A DNA stretch of 64,000 nt from Legionella beliardensis (GCF_900452395.1 NZ_UGNV01000001.1:831501-895500); one strand, 5' to 3'. Shown: positions 9,783 through 19,523, numbered from the stretch's first letter. Notes: generated by a model not told the origin, from the sequence alone. A program made the numbers and translations.

Positions 9783-10532
9783 ATGAATTTTAACTCGATA
9801 CGTATTGTACTTGTTGCGACCTCTCATCCTGGTAATATCGGTTCGGCAGCTAGGGCCATGAAAACGATGGGCTTTAGCCGGCTCTACTTAGTCTCACCAA
9901 AAATTTTTCCTGATTTAAAGGCCTTTGAGATGGCAGCAGGGGCAGATGATGTATTAGAGCAATGCATTGTAACTTCTTCATTAAGGGAGGCTTTACAAGG
10001 CTGCCAACTGGTGATTGGTACAAGTGCAAGGCCACGAGGTATTGACCTGCCAGGTTTAATACCAAAAGATTGTGCCAAGCTTATTGCTGAGCATGCAGAT
10101 AATATTGAAGTAGCGCTGGTTTTTGGACGAGAGCATGCAGGCTTAACTAATGAAGAATTATTACAGTGTCATTATCATGTTACCATTCCTAGTAATCCTG
10201 ATTATAGCTCTCTAAATTTAGCCCAAGCCGTTCAAGTTATAACCTATGAGTTAAGAATGCATTTGTTGGCAACTACGATAAAAGTTAACCATAATCAAGA
10301 TAAGCTAGCTACTGTAGATGAGGTAGAGCAATTTTACACACACTTAACCGATGTTTTATTAGAGGTTAATTTTTTAAAACCAGATAATCCTCGTCGTTTA
10401 CAGGAACGTTTAAGGCGATTATTTAATCGAGTAGGCTTAGAGCAAATGGAAGTCAATATCTTACGTGGTATTCTTACTTATACTCAAAAAGCACTGCAAA
10501 GACATAAGGGAAACAAGCTCAGTGAAGACTGA
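9783..10532 (+). CDS. trmJ: tRNA (cytidine/uridine-2'-O-)-methyltransferase TrmJ
   Basis: This is a SPOUT-class methyltransferase of 249 residues. The N-terminal motif is [20 protein letters not shown], and the knot region is [16 protein letters not shown] followed by [16 protein letters not shown], where SAM binds. TrmJ methylates the ribose of position 32 in several tRNAs. The C-terminal ~80 residues form the extension typical of TrmJ. Its end overlaps the start of iscS, matching the trmJ-isc linkage seen in many gammaproteobacteria. Confidence 0.94.
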   Translation: MNFNSIRIVLVATSHPGNIGSAARAMKTMGFSRLYLVSPKIFPDLKAFEMAAGADDVLEQCIVTSSLREALQGCQLVIGTSARPRGIDLPGLIPKDCAKLIAEHADNIEVALVFGREHAGLTNEELLQCHYHVTIPSNPDYSSLNLAQAVQVITYELRMHLLATTIKVNHNQDKLATVDEVEQFYTHLTDVLLEVNFLKPDNPRRLQERLRRLFNRVGLEQMEVNILRGILTYTQKALQRHKGNKLSED

Positions 10533-11694
10533 AAAATTACCAATTTACTTTGACTATATGGCAACTACACCAGTTGATCCGCATGTAGCTAAGAAAATGA
10601 TGAATTTTCTGAGCTTAGATGGCGTATTTGGTAATCCAACCTCAATGACGCATATTTATGGCAAAATGGCCGCTAGAGCCGTAGAACAAGCGCGCTTACA
10701 AATTGCTGAGGCAGTCTTTGCCGAGCCCAAAGAAATTATTTTTACCTCTGGCGCCACAGAGGCAAATAATCTAGCTATTATTGGCGCTGCCCAATTTTAT
10801 CAGCGCAAAGGTAAACATCTTATCACCATGACAACTGAACATAAGGCCGTTCTTGATAGTTTTGCTTACTTAGAGAAAGAAGGATTTGCAGTTACTTATT
10901 TAAAGCCAAAAAGTGATGGCCTGTTAGATTTGGATAAGCTAAAACAGGCAATACGAGATGACACAATCTTAGTGTCAATTATGCATGTAAATAATGAAAT
11001 TGGGGTCATACAAGATATTATGAGTATTGGTCATTTGCTTCGCGGCCAAGGCATTATCTTTCATGTTGATGCCGCCCAAAGCGCCGGTAAGCTTCCTATT
11101 AATTTGCAAACGTTACCCGTTGATTTAATGGCTTTTTCGGCACATAAAAATTATGGGCCTAAAGGCGTAGGTGCTTTATATATACGTCATCGCCCTCATC
11201 GTATTCGCATTCGGCCACGTACTTTTGGTGGTGCGCATGAAAGTGGTTTGCGTGCAGGTACTTTAGCTACACATCAAATAGTAGGCATGGGAGAAGCATT
11301 TGCTTTAGCAGAATTAAATCGCATTGAAGAGCAAGATAGATTATTAAGGTTAAGACAGAAACTTTGGGATGGCATAAAAAACTTAACCGGTATTAAGTTA
11401 AATGGCCATGCTAGGCAACGAATAGCAGGTAATCTTAATCTAACATTTTCAGGTATACATGGTGAATCTCTATTGTTATCGTTGCGGGAGCTCGCGGTTT
11501 CTACCACGTCTGCCTGTGCCTCTGCAAGCTTACAGCCTTCTTACGTTTTAAAGGAGCTTGGCTTAAGTGATGAAGCAGCTTATAGCTCAATTCGTTTATC
11601 AGTAGGCCGTTTTACTACTGATGAAGAGATCAATCAGTCTATTAAAATTATTAATGAGCAAATTAACCGTTTGCATGAAATATCACCATTATGA
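10522..11694 (+). CDS. iscS: Cysteine desulfurase IscS
   Basis: This PLP enzyme moves sulfur from cysteine to an active-site Cys for Fe-S cluster and thio-tRNA synthesis. With a GTG start at 10522 the product is 390 residues. The PLP lysine is Lys209 in [11 protein letters not shown], the aspartate is in [10 protein letters not shown], and the persulfide Cys332 is in [18 protein letters not shown] chose GTG because it is preceded by AAGGGA and gives the usual KLPIYFDY N-terminus. An upstream ATG at 10465 would add 19 residues of unrelated, hydrophobic sequence and a 68-base overlap with trmJ. The following gene overlaps by ATGA. Confidence 0.94.
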   Translation: MKTEKLPIYFDYMATTPVDPHVAKKMMNFLSLDGVFGNPTSMTHIYGKMAARAVEQARLQIAEAVFAEPKEIIFTSGATEANNLAIIGAAQFYQRKGKHLITMTTEHKAVLDSFAYLEKEGFAVTYLKPKSDGLLDLDKLKQAIRDDTILVSIMHVNNEIGVIQDIMSIGHLLRGQGIIFHVDAAQSAGKLPINLQTLPVDLMAFSAHKNYGPKGVGALYIRHRPHRIRIRPRTFGGAHESGLRAGTLATHQIVGMGEAFALAELNRIEEQDRLLRLRQKLWDGIKNLTGIKLNGHARQRIAGNLNLTFSGIHGESLLLSLRELAVSTTSACASASLQPSYVLKELGLSDEAAYSSIRLSVGRFTTDEEINQSIKIINEQINRLHEISPL

Positions 11695-12086
11695 ATTATA
11701 ATGAACTTGTAGAACGTTATTTTTTTCAACCAAAGCATGTTGGTAAATTAGACTGCCTACTACCTAATATTATCTGTTGTAACCTAAGTGATGCGACTAG
11801 AAATAATTATTTTAATCTATTTCTAGCTTACAATAGCTTAGGCCGAATTGATAAAGTATGTTTTAAAGCATATGGTAGTCCTTACTTAATTGCCGCATTA
11901 GAGTGGGTTTGTGAGCAGCTAGAAGGTAGTTTTATTAAGGCTCATCCACAATTAACTTATAGAATGTTAGTAGAGCGTTTGGAGATTCCTAATCATTCTT
12001 ATCCAATAGCAATATTGGTTGAAAAAGGCTATAACGATATTATCAATGCAGTAAAAAACAAGCTTACCGAGGAAAGACATGAATGA
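11691..12086 (+). CDS. IscU-like protein that has lost the cluster-ligand cysteines
   Basis: By position (iscS-X-iscA) and pattern this 131-residue protein is an IscU homologue: PKHVGKLDC near the N-terminus, [12 protein letters not shown] matching the IscU strand GIIEDARFKTFG, and [18 protein letters not shown] matching the C-terminal helix. None of the three scaffold cysteines is kept. The GCGSA loop reads GSPYL, the ACGD loop aligns with TRNN, and the HCS motif reads NHSYP. The five cysteines present (22, 29, 30, 57, 74) lie elsewhere. It probably cannot assemble clusters in the normal way. It may be a decayed scaffold or an IscS partner with another role. Both ends overlap neighbours (ATGA at the start, 8 bases at the end). 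Confidence 0.75.
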   Translation: MNYNELVERYFFQPKHVGKLDCLLPNIICCNLSDATRNNYFNLFLAYNSLGRIDKVCFKAYGSPYLIAALEWVCEQLEGSFIKAHPQLTYRMLVERLEIPNHSYPIAILVEKGYNDIINAVKNKLTEERHE

Positions 12087-12450
12087 GGTTGTAAATTATA
12101 CGAGCAGTCGGGAAACGGGTGTGGCTTTAACTGAAGCTGCAAAGCGTCACATACTCGCGTATCTTAGGCAGGAACCTACGAGCCAGGGCGTACGTTTTTC
12201 CGTTAAAAAAACAGGTTGTTCAGGCCTGTCGTATGTAGTGGACTATGTTGTTAATCCCCATGAGACTGATATTGCCCTACCTTTAAATGAGCAATATCAA
12301 ATTTGGATTGACAAAGCCAGCTATCCTTTCTTAAAAGGCATGAAAATCGACTATGTACAACAGGGACTCAATTACAAATTTATCTTTGATAACCCTAATC
12401 AAACCGGTCAGTGTGGTTGTGGTGAAAGCTTTACAGTAGAGACTAAATAG
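12079..12450 (+). CDS. iscA: A-type Fe-S carrier IscA/ErpA (HesB family)
   Basis: The protein has 123 residues with all three A-type carrier cysteines: one in KKTGCSGLSY and two in GQCGCGESF. The body matches HesB/IscA (ALTEAAKRHILAYL at the start, DYVQQGLNYKFIFDNPN before the Cys pair). It carries Fe or Fe-S clusters to target proteins. It overlaps the degenerate iscU by 8 bases and is the last gene of the trmJ-iscS operon. IscA, ErpA and SufA are hard to tell apart by sequence; the operon favours IscA. Confidence 0.9.
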   Translation: MNEVVNYTSSRETGVALTEAAKRHILAYLRQEPTSQGVRFSVKKTGCSGLSYVVDYVVNPHETDIALPLNEQYQIWIDKASYPFLKGMKIDYVQQGLNYKFIFDNPNQTGQCGCGESFTVETK

Positions 12451-12826
12451 TTTTTAAGTCGGCTTAAGCTGTGCTGTAAAATTGCCTATCTGTACCAAAG
12501 TTTGCTCTGTTTGATTAGATGGCAGAGCACTAACCTTGCTTTTTTTGTTAAAAAATTATACAATACCATTTTTTCTAACTATTCTTAAATGTAAATTTTT
12601 ATGCTTAAGTAATTTAAGAAGACAACATTTTGCATAATTTATGCAAAAAAGCTTGATAAATACTCCATTTTTTCTTAAGCTTCCCTTAATAAATGAATAT
12701 CATTAAAACAATATTTACATAGTTTGTTATATTTGGTAGTATATGAATCACGGTGTTCTGTTTGTGATTAACAGAATAGAGTTAACTTAAATAAGTTTAA
12801 TTATTTTAGGCATATGGAGAGAGGTA
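12451..12826. other. Gene-free stretch before fis
   Basis: These 376 bases contain no supported gene. The sequence is very AT-rich with many A/T tracts, as is common upstream of fis genes. The only element I can propose is the promoter listed at 12714-12742. No strong terminator hairpin follows iscA. Confidence 0.6.
12714..12742 (+). promoter_or_regulatory. Possible sigma-70 promoter for fis
   Basis: TTTACA is followed after 17 bases by TAGTAT, about 85 bases before the fis ATG. Both hexamers match the consensus at four of six positions and the spacing is optimal. Found by eye in a very AT-rich region where chance matches are frequent. Confidence 0.45.
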
Positions 12827-13111
12827 ATGAATGCAGTAATGCAGGACATTGAGCAAGTCAATGAAGCATTGACTCAACAAGTGATAAATGCAGTAAAGGG
12901 ATATTTAAATTCGGTAGGTAGTAAAGATGCAAACTTAAATCTCTACCAACTAATTGTAGAGGAAGTTGAGGCACCTTTATTCCGGACTGTTATGGAATTA
13001 ACTCGTTATAACCAATCTAAAGCAGCTCGTGTGTTAGGCGTTAGTCGCGGCACATTGCGTACTAAATTAAAACGTTACTTCGATGACGAATTTATTGGTA
13101 CTCGCGGTTAA
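12827..13111 (+). CDS. fis: Fis-family nucleoid protein / transcription regulator
   Basis: This small DNA-binding protein has 94 residues. The C-terminal helix-turn-helix NQSKAARVLGVSRGTLRTKL is the Fis signature. The N-terminal half contains the dimerisation helices (VEAPLFRTVMELTRYN). It bends DNA and regulates growth-phase genes. Legionellae are known to encode several Fis paralogues that repress effector genes, so this may be one of them. A strong ribosome binding site (GAGAGG) precedes ATG 12827; ATG 12839 is a possible alternative. RNase P RNA follows 33 bases downstream. Confidence 0.93.
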   Translation: MNAVMQDIEQVNEALTQQVINAVKGYLNSVGSKDANLNLYQLIVEEVEAPLFRTVMELTRYNQSKAARVLGVSRGTLRTKLKRYFDDEFIGTRG

Positions 13112-13144
13112 AACTAGTTTTTTATCGAGCTATTTGTTAGGATT

Positions 13145-13505
13145 AAAGCAAGCTGGTCAGGCAATCGCTCTTTTTTAATAAAAGGGAGGAAAGTCCGGGC
13201 TCCATAGGGTAAAGTGCCAGGTAACGCCTGGGAGGCGTAAGCCTACGGATAGTGCCACAGAAAATATACCGCCTTTTTTAAGGTAAGGGTGAAATGGTGT
13301 GGTAAGAGCGCACCGCGCAACTGGCAACAGTTGTGGCAGGGAAAACCCCACTTGGAGCAAGACCAAATAGGAACCCATTCTCATTTTATATGAGTACACA
13401 TGACCCGTGTGGGGTTCGGGTAGGTCGCTTGAGGCATATGGTGACGTATGTCCTAGATAAATGATTGTCCACGACAGAACCCGGCTTATCGGCCAGCTTG
13501 CTTTA
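13145..13505 (+). ncRNA. rnpB: RNase P RNA (class A)
   Basis: The conserved P4 5' strand region GGGAGGAAAGTCCGGGCTCC, the internal GGTAAGGGTGAAATGGTG and AAACCCCACTTGGAGCAAG segments and the 3' end ACAGAACCCGGCTTATCGG are all present in order. Helix P1 closes the molecule: AAAGCAAGCTGG (from 13145) pairs with CCAGCTTGCTTT (to 13504). This is the catalytic RNA that matures tRNA 5' ends, about 360 nt. Ends are set by P1 and may be off by a few bases. I saw no intrinsic terminator immediately after it. Confidence 0.97.
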
Positions 13506-13688
13506 AAATTAGTACAAGCCTCAGCTTTTCGCTTAAGGATTTAGCTCTGCAGGTACTCTATATACGCTATTTTTAAGATCTTATATTACCTACCTTGATA
13601 TTTTACACCGCCACTCTTGGGATAACTCTTGATTTTATTGCTAGTGAGACTTACTATCGACCATCTCTAATCTTGGAGAGCTTTGGTT

Positions 13689-14456
13689 ATGATGTTGTGT
13701 ATTGATGTTGGTAATTCTCATATTTATGGTGGCGTTTTCATTGAAGAAAATTTACAGCTTCGCTTTCGGCATACCTCAAAAGTAAGTGCCTCTGATGAGT
13801 TAGGAATTTTTTTAAAAACAGTTTTGCGTGAAAACCAATGTTCACCTGAAGAAATTAGTGAAATTGCCATTTGCTCCGTAGTCCCGCAAATTGATTACTC
13901 ACTACGTGCAGCCTGCATCAAATATTTTTCTATAGAGCCTTTTGTTTTACAAGCAGGGGTTAAGACAGGTTTAAATATTAAATACCGCAACCCTATTGAA
14001 GTTGGTGCTGATAGAATAGCCAATGCCATTGCCGCTGTACAAACTTATCCAGGTCATAATATTATTGTCATTGATTTTGGCACAGCGACCACTTTTTGCG
14101 CCATTACTGCACAGAAAGCGTACTTAGGTGGCGCTATTTTACCCGGTGTGCGATTATCTGTAGATGCGCTTTCTACCAATACTGCTAGGCTCTCAGCGGT
14201 TGAAATAGTTAAAACAGAGCAAGCACTGGGTAGATCAACTGCTGAAAGTATTCAATCAGGCGTTTATTTTGGGGTGCTTGGTGCTTGCCGTGAGCTTCTA
14301 ACCAAAATTAAAGAAGAGGCTTTTCCAAGGCAAGATGTTATTGTCTTAGCGACAGGTGGTTTTGCTTCTTTATTCGAGCAGCAAGATATTTATCATCATT
14401 TAGTTCCCGACTTAGTACTGCAAGGTATTCGCCAAGCCACGATTATGAATCGTTAA
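13689..14456 (+). CDS. coaX: Type III pantothenate kinase CoaX
   Basis: CoaX catalyses the first step of coenzyme A synthesis. The product is 255 residues from ATG 13689 (MMLCIDVGNSHIYGGVF). The phosphate-binding motif DVGNSH is at the N-terminus; VIDFGTATTFCAI and YLGGAILPGVRLS mark the second half; GADRIANAIA is the conserved CoaX/Baf motif. The frame also opens from a TTG at 13683, but ATG 13689 has GGAG ten bases upstream and gives the family N-terminus. It lies between rnpB and mraZ. Confidence 0.95.
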   Translation: MMLCIDVGNSHIYGGVFIEENLQLRFRHTSKVSASDELGIFLKTVLRENQCSPEEISEIAICSVVPQIDYSLRAACIKYFSIEPFVLQAGVKTGLNIKYRNPIEVGADRIANAIAAVQTYPGHNIIVIDFGTATTFCAITAQKAYLGGAILPGVRLSVDALSTNTARLSAVEIVKTEQALGRSTAESIQSGVYFGVLGACRELLTKIKEEAFPRQDVIVLATGGFASLFEQQDIYHHLVPDLVLQGIRQATIMNR

Positions 14457-14591
14457 ATTTAAAATGTATCATTGCTATTCAAAATGGAAGCTTAATATTC
14501 ATTTATAAGTTTCCGTTCTACTTTTTATGTTGCGAGTATAAATTTCAGTAGGCTTAACGCTAGAAAATTAAATTCCTATAGTGTATAAAAG

Positions 14592-14627
14592 TGGAGTAAA
14601 CTATAAAAAAAGTGGAGAATTGTGGGT
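14592..14627 (+). promoter_or_regulatory. MraZ-type boxes upstream of mraZ
   Basis: TGGAG at 14592, TGGAG at 14613 and TGGGT at 14623 lie on one face of the helix: 21 bases, then 10 bases apart. MraZ of E. coli represses its own operon by binding TGGGN repeats with 5-base spacers. The last two boxes here have exactly that 5-base spacing. The site lies 29-64 bases before the mraZ ATG and implies autoregulation of the dcw cluster. Confidence 0.65.
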
Positions 14628-14645
14628 AAATTACCATTTACCCAC
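14622..14645 (+). promoter_or_regulatory. Perfect 9-bp inverted repeat just before mraZ
   Basis: GTGGGTAAA (14622-14630), six bases, then TTTACCCAC (14637-14645). The left arm contains the third MraZ box. The hairpin ends 10 bases before ATG 14656, in the place of a ribosome binding site, and I see no Shine-Dalgarno sequence there. It could be a palindromic operator or an RNA stem that limits translation. Confidence 0.6.
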
Positions 14646-14655
14646 ATTACTAATT

Positions 14656-15114
14656 ATGTTTCGTGGAATCAATACGATCACGTTAGATGCAAAAGGGCGT
14701 TTTATGGTGCCTGTGCGCTATCGTGACGTATTGTGTGCTGAGGGAAGTGCATCATTGGTAATTACTATTGATACGGAGGAACTCTGTCTCCTCGCCTATC
14801 CGCTAGCACAATGGCAAATTATCGAAAAAAAATTACAGAATTTACCTAGTTTTGATAGTGTAGCGCGTCGAATTCAGCGTTTATTAATTGGGCATGCTAC
14901 TGATGTAGAACTAGATAGTAGTGGACGCATATTATTACCTTGCGTGCTGCGTGAATATGCTAAGTTAGATAAACACATGGTTACTATTGGCCAGGGTAAT
15001 AGATTTGAAATATGGAATGAAATGTTGTGGCAGCAAAAGCGTGAGCATTGGTTGGCTGAAAAAGCATTGCAATTAGATAGTTTACCAGAGGAAATGAAGA
15101 ATTTTTCTTTATAA
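14656..15114 (+). CDS. mraZ: Transcriptional regulator MraZ
   Basis: The product is 152 residues from ATG 14656, starting MFRGINTITLDAKGRFMVP, the standard MraZ N-terminus. Two AbrB-like SpoVT motifs are visible: LDAKGRFMVPVRYRD and LDSSGRILLPCVLREYA. MraZ is a ring-forming DNA-binding repressor of the dcw cluster. The frame continues upstream to a GTG at 14581, but that would translate the operator region. It is followed 12 bases later by rsmH. Confidence 0.95.
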   Translation: MFRGINTITLDAKGRFMVPVRYRDVLCAEGSASLVITIDTEELCLLAYPLAQWQIIEKKLQNLPSFDSVARRIQRLLIGHATDVELDSSGRILLPCVLREYAKLDKHMVTIGQGNRFEIWNEMLWQQKREHWLAEKALQLDSLPEEMKNFSL

Positions 15115-15126
15115 TGGGAAAATATC

Positions 15127-16050
15127 ATGTCGCATCAGTCGGTGTTGCTGCAAGAATCAATTGATGGATTAGCGATTAAAGCTAATGGTGTTTATATTGA
15201 TGGTACGTTTGGTCGTGGCGGCCATAGTAAAGCTATCTTGGCACGCCTATCTACTCAAGGCCGGCTAATTGCTATTGATAAAGACTCACAGGCTATTGAG
15301 TTTGCAAAAATACATTTCAGTAATGACCCACGTTTTCAAATTTTCCAAGGATCCTTTGCCGAGTTGCTTGATTTTGCTAAGCAAGCAAATGTTTATCAGC
15401 AAGTAGATGGTATTTTACTAGATTTAGGTGTTTCATCGCCGCAATTAGATGATGCCACGCGCGGATTTAGTTTTATGCAGGCAGGACCTCTAGATATGCG
15501 TATGAATAGGCATCAATCATTAGATGCTGCCAGTTACATTAATCACGCAAAATTAGAAGATATGGCAAAGATATTTTGGGAATATGGTGAAGAGCGTTTT
15601 GCACGACGTATTGCACGAGCGATTGTTGAGGCTCGGGCAAATTCACCCATTTTGACAACAACTGCTCTGGCTGAAATCATTAAGCAAGCTAACCCTAAAT
15701 GGGAAAAGCATAAACATCCAGCAACACGTATTTTTCAAGCCATTCGAATTCATATTAATAATGAACTAGATGAACTTAAAACAGGTCTTAAAAGCGCATT
15801 TGATGTGTTAGCACCAAGTGGGCGTTTAGCTGTCATTAGCTTCCATTCGTTAGAGGATAGAATTGTTAAACAATTCATGCGTGATATGGAAGTTGGCGAG
15901 CAATTGCCTTTTGATGTGCCAATACGAGCGGAAGAAATAAAAAAGTGTTTTAAGCGGATTGGAAAAGCAATTAAGCCCCAAGAAGAGGAAGTGAGACAGA
16001 ATGTTCGATCACGCAGTGCTATCCTTAGAATAGGAGAAAAACTTGTATGA
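15127..16050 (+). CDS. rsmH: 16S rRNA m4C1402 methyltransferase RsmH (MraW)
   Basis: The protein has 307 residues, typical length. The N-terminus has [13 protein letters not shown], the SAM loop is [13 protein letters not shown], and [19 protein letters not shown] and [16 protein letters not shown] are diagnostic. It N4-methylates C1402 of 16S rRNA in the decoding centre. It lies second in the dcw cluster and its stop overlaps the ftsL start. Confidence 0.96.
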   Translation: MSHQSVLLQESIDGLAIKANGVYIDGTFGRGGHSKAILARLSTQGRLIAIDKDSQAIEFAKIHFSNDPRFQIFQGSFAELLDFAKQANVYQQVDGILLDLGVSSPQLDDATRGFSFMQAGPLDMRMNRHQSLDAASYINHAKLEDMAKIFWEYGEERFARRIARAIVEARANSPILTTTALAEIIKQANPKWEKHKHPATRIFQAIRIHINNELDELKTGLKSAFDVLAPSGRLAVISFHSLEDRIVKQFMRDMEVGEQLPFDVPIRAEEIKKCFKRIGKAIKPQEEEVRQNVRSRSAILRIGEKLV

Positions 16051-16385
16051 ACGCTGCAGCAAGAATAATTAATCAAAGTACATTATTTAACGGTCAATTA
16101 TTTGCGATGCGTCTTTCTAAGCAGCTTTGGATAATATTAATTTTAATGCTCTTCGTGCTGTTAAGTTCTTTAGCTGTTGTTTATGCAACGAATGAATACC
16201 GTACAAATTTTAGTGAATTACAAAAGCTTGAGCTGCAAGCACATCACCTGCAATTACAGTGGGGACAACTATTGCTTGAGCAAGCAAGTCTGGCCACGCC
16301 TGCACGTGTAGAAGCACTTGCAACGCAAAAGTTGCAAATGAGGCTGCCAGCCGATACCCAAACGTTTGTGTTGCAAGCCCGATGA
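16047..16385 (+). CDS. ftsL: Cell-division protein FtsL
   Basis: This is a 112-residue bitopic inner-membrane protein: a short cytoplasmic N-terminus, one membrane helix (about 28-47), then a periplasmic leucine-zipper-like coiled coil ([22 protein letters not shown]). FtsL forms the FtsQLB complex that activates FtsWI. The assignment rests on topology, length and position between rsmH and ftsI; sequence conservation in the family is low. It overlaps both neighbours by 4 bases. Confidence 0.92.
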   Translation: MNAAARIINQSTLFNGQLFAMRLSKQLWIILILMLFVLLSSLAVVYATNEYRTNFSELQKLELQAHHLQLQWGQLLLEQASLATPARVEALATQKLQMRLPADTQTFVLQAR

Positions 16386-18046
16386 AAAAAAAAGGCCACC
16401 AATTACGATTAGCTGTTGTATCCGCTTTTTTTATCATGCTACTTGGTGTTTTGGTCTGGCGAATGTTGGATTTAACTGTATTACATCGCCAGTTTTTAAA
16501 AGGGCAGGGGGATGCGCGTAGTTTACGCATTCAAGATATTCCTGCTTATCGAGGGATGATTACCGATAGACAAGGTACACCCCTTGCGGTGAGCACGCCT
16601 GTGCAATCAGTTTGGGTAAATCCCAAAGAATTTTCACCGACCAAAGAACAGTTAAGCAGATTAGCGCAGCTCCTAGGTGTCTCTGCAAAAACGCTTCTTG
16701 CGCGTGTAAAACAAGTAAATTCACGTGAGTTTTTCTATTTACAGCGCCAGTTACCTCCTAATTTAGCTAAGAAAATTGAATTATTAAAAATTCCAGGTGT
16801 TAATTTTCAACAAGAGTTTAAGCGCTATTACCCAGAAGCAGACAGTACTGCTCAGCTCGTTGGGTTTACTAATATCGATGATGTTGGCATAGAAGGATTA
16901 GAACTAGCTTATCAGGATTGGTTAATGGGTGTACCCGGTAAGAAACGCGTTGTCAAAGACAAAATGGGGCGCATTATTGAAGAATTAGGGGTCATTAAAG
17001 AACCTCGTCCAGGGCATGACTTAGTATTAAGTATTGATAGGCGAATTCAATATTTAGCGTATCATGAATTACAAAACACCTTAGAAAAATTTGCTGCTAA
17101 ATCAGGTTCAGTGGTCGTATTAGATACAGAGACGGGTGAAATTTTAGCAGCTGCTAATTCCCCTTCATTTAATCCTAACGCACGCGCCCGTTATACTCGA
17201 GATAGCTATCGCAATAAAGCGCTTACCGATACCTTTGAGCCAGGTTCTGTTATCAAGCCATTCAGTATAGCCAGTGCATTAGGTAGCGGGTTAGTTAAGC
17301 CTGAAACTATTATTGATACCAGACCAAGTTGGATGATAGTGCATGGGCATACTATTCGCGATGTTCATAATTATGGTGTTTTAAATGTCACTGGTGTGTT
17401 ACAGCATTCGAGTAATGTTGGCGTGTCTAAAATGATTTTATTAAGTCCTCCTGAGCAATTCATAGGGTTACTGCAACGTAGCGGCTTTGGTCAACGTACT
17501 GAGAGTAGTTATCCTGGTGAAAGTGATGGCAGTGTGGCAAAAATTAAGGCTGCCAATCCTTTTGTTTTAGCAACCTTAAGCTTTGGTTATGGTTTGTCTG
17601 TCACCGCCTTGCAACTCGCTAAAGGCTATATGATTTTTGCAAACGGTGGTAAATTATTACCAATTACGTTATTGCATAAAGAGGCACCCGAAGCTGCCGA
17701 ACAAGTTATTGATGAAAAAACAGCACACCAAGTATTGGCCATGCTAGAAGCTGTTTTGGGTAATGAAGGAACAGGAAAATTAGCGCGTATACCCGGCTAT
17801 CGCGTTGCTGGAAAAACAGGTACGGCGCGGATAGCAGGTAAAAAAGGATATCAGGAGAATAAGCATATTGCGAGCTTTGTGGGCATCGCTCCTGTTTCCA
17901 AGCCAAGACTTATTGTTGTGGTAGTAATTCACGAGCCTACCCGTACTAGTTATTATGGCGCAGCAGTCGCAGCGCCTCTTTTTGCGCAGGTTATGTCAGG
18001 TTCATTGCGTATTTTAAATATTCCTCCCGATAAGACAACAGGTTAA
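16382..18046 (+). CDS. ftsI: Peptidoglycan D,D-transpeptidase FtsI (PBP3)
   Basis: This class B penicillin-binding protein has 554 residues: one N-terminal membrane helix (about 8-30), a pedestal domain with RGMITDRQGTPLA, then the transpeptidase domain. Active-site motifs are SVIK at 289-292, SSN at 343-345 and KTG at 478-480. It cross-links septal peptidoglycan with FtsW. A further Cys/Ser-rich tail is absent. It is followed 4 bases later by murE. Confidence 0.97.
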   Translation: MKKKGHQLRLAVVSAFFIMLLGVLVWRMLDLTVLHRQFLKGQGDARSLRIQDIPAYRGMITDRQGTPLAVSTPVQSVWVNPKEFSPTKEQLSRLAQLLGVSAKTLLARVKQVNSREFFYLQRQLPPNLAKKIELLKIPGVNFQQEFKRYYPEADSTAQLVGFTNIDDVGIEGLELAYQDWLMGVPGKKRVVKDKMGRIIEELGVIKEPRPGHDLVLSIDRRIQYLAYHELQNTLEKFAAKSGSVVVLDTETGEILAAANSPSFNPNARARYTRDSYRNKALTDTFEPGSVIKPFSIASALGSGLVKPETIIDTRPSWMIVHGHTIRDVHNYGVLNVTGVLQHSSNVGVSKMILLSPPEQFIGLLQRSGFGQRTESSYPGESDGSVAKIKAANPFVLATLSFGYGLSVTALQLAKGYMIFANGGKLLPITLLHKEAPEAAEQVIDEKTAHQVLAMLEAVLGNEGTGKLARIPGYRVAGKTGTARIAGKKGYQENKHIASFVGIAPVSKPRLIVVVVIHEPTRTSYYGAAVAAPLFAQVMSGSLRILNIPPDKTTG

Positions 18047-18050
18047 TCCT

Positions 18051-19523
18051 ATGAAATTAGATACGCTGCTCAAGCCCTGGGTTAAAAATAATGTACCCGA
18101 ATTAGACATTTTAGAGTTACACAATGATAGTCGCAAAATTGCTCAAGGTTCTTTATTTTGCGCTTATCCCGGTACTGCTACTGATGGACGTTTATACATT
18201 GAACAAGCTATAAAAGCAGGGGCTGTTGCTATTCTTTATGACTCAATCAATTTTGCTACTCCTACGTCATCGACCAGTGCTAAATTCATTGCATTACCGA
18301 ATTTAGCCGAGCATTTAGCCGCCATTGCCAGTAGGTTTTATGAAGAGCCTAGCAAAAAATTACATACCACAGGTATTACCGGCACAAATGGTAAAACAAC
18401 CATTGCTTATCAATTAGCACAAGCTCATCAACGCTTAGGCGAAAAAGCAGCTTACATTGGTACTATTGGTCAAGGTAATGTTACTGCTTTACAACCACTA
18501 AATAATACAACCCCAGATGGCCTTTGCTTGCAAAGCCTTTTTAATGAGTATGTGCTTGAAAATATAAAACACGTCTGCATGGAAGTTTCTTCACACGCTT
18601 TAGCGCAGCAGCGCGTAGATGCGATTAATTTTGAGCAAGCAATTTTTACTAATTTAACCTTAGATCACCTCGATTATCATCAAACGATGGAGGCTTATGC
18701 TACAGCGAAAGCCAAATTATTTACGTATCCCTCTTTAAAATCAGCAATTGTAAATTACGATGATGCTTATTCAGAGCGTATGCTTATAAATTTACCTCCT
18801 TCATGTAAACTCATCACTTATGGTTTGCAAAAGGGTAGCGATATACAAGCAATAGATTGGCAGGTCACTATGAAAGGAACGACCCTGCATGTCGCTTCGG
18901 CTCTAGGAAACGCAGAGCTAAGCATTAATGCTTTAGGTTATTTTAATATTTATAATGCGCTGGCCGTTTTTTCTAGCTTATTAGCTTGGGAATATCCTCT
19001 AGAGCAAGTTGTAGAAACCATGAAACAGCTTGCACCTGCGCCAGGTCGAATGGAAATAGTGACACAAAACCCGTGTGTAGTAGTTGATTATGCGCATACG
19101 CCAGATGCACTTGAAAATGTATTAAAGACATTAACTCACGTCAAAGAAGGACGGTTAATCACGGTATTTGGCTGTGGTGGGGATAGAGATAAGTCTAAAC
19201 GGCCTATGATGGGTGATATAGCAACGCGCTATGCAGATATTGCGATTGTTACGAGCGACAACCCACGCACCGAAGATCCAGACGAGATCATTTGCGAGAT
19301 TAAGCAAGGAATAGTAGCAACTACGACACCTATTCATCACATCACGGATAGAAAAGCTGCGATAGAAAAAGCAATCAGTATGGCAGGTAGTAAGGATATT
19401 GTCTTAATTGCAGGTAAAGGCCATGAGGATTATCAACAAATTGGTCAGGTAAAGTACCCATTTTCTGATCAAGCCATCGTAAGGGAATTAGTGGGTTCTC
19501 TGTGTAAGGTCAGTGAAATTTAG
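18051..19523 (+). CDS. murE: UDP-MurNAc-tripeptide synthetase MurE (meso-DAP adding)
   Basis: This ATP-dependent ligase has 490 residues. The P-loop GITGTNGKTT is near 108-117, with MEVSSHALAQQRVD and TNLTLDHLDYH downstream. The motif DNPRTEDP selects meso-diaminopimelate, as expected in a Gram-negative. It is the last dcw gene here: murF, mraY, murD and ftsW do not follow. The next 600 bases are repeat DNA and then pdxB on the other strand, so the dcw cluster is broken at this point. Confidence 0.96.
   Translation: MKLDTLLKPWVKNNVPELDILELHNDSRKIAQGSLFCAYPGTATDGRLYIEQAIKAGAVAILYDSINFATPTSSTSAKFIALPNLAEHLAAIASRFYEEPSKKLHTTGITGTNGKTTIAYQLAQAHQRLGEKAAYIGTIGQGNVTALQPLNNTTPDGLCLQSLFNEYVLENIKHVCMEVSSHALAQQRVDAINFEQAIFTNLTLDHLDYHQTMEAYATAKAKLFTYPSLKSAIVNYDDAYSERMLINLPPSCKLITYGLQKGSDIQAIDWQVTMKGTTLHVASALGNAELSINALGYFNIYNALAVFSSLLAWEYPLEQVVETMKQLAPAPGRMEIVTQNPCVVVDYAHTPDALENVLKTLTHVKEGRLITVFGCGGDRDKSKRPMMGDIATRYADIAIVTSDNPRTEDPDEIICEIKQGIVATTTPIHHITDRKAAIEKAISMAGSKDIVLIAGKGHEDYQQIGQVKYPFSDQAIVRELVGSLCKVSEI

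Noticed and set aside
13112-13127. AAAACTAGTTTT followed by T residues after fis, as a terminator
   Set aside because: The palindrome has no loop and the stem is almost all A-T, so it would not form a stable terminator.
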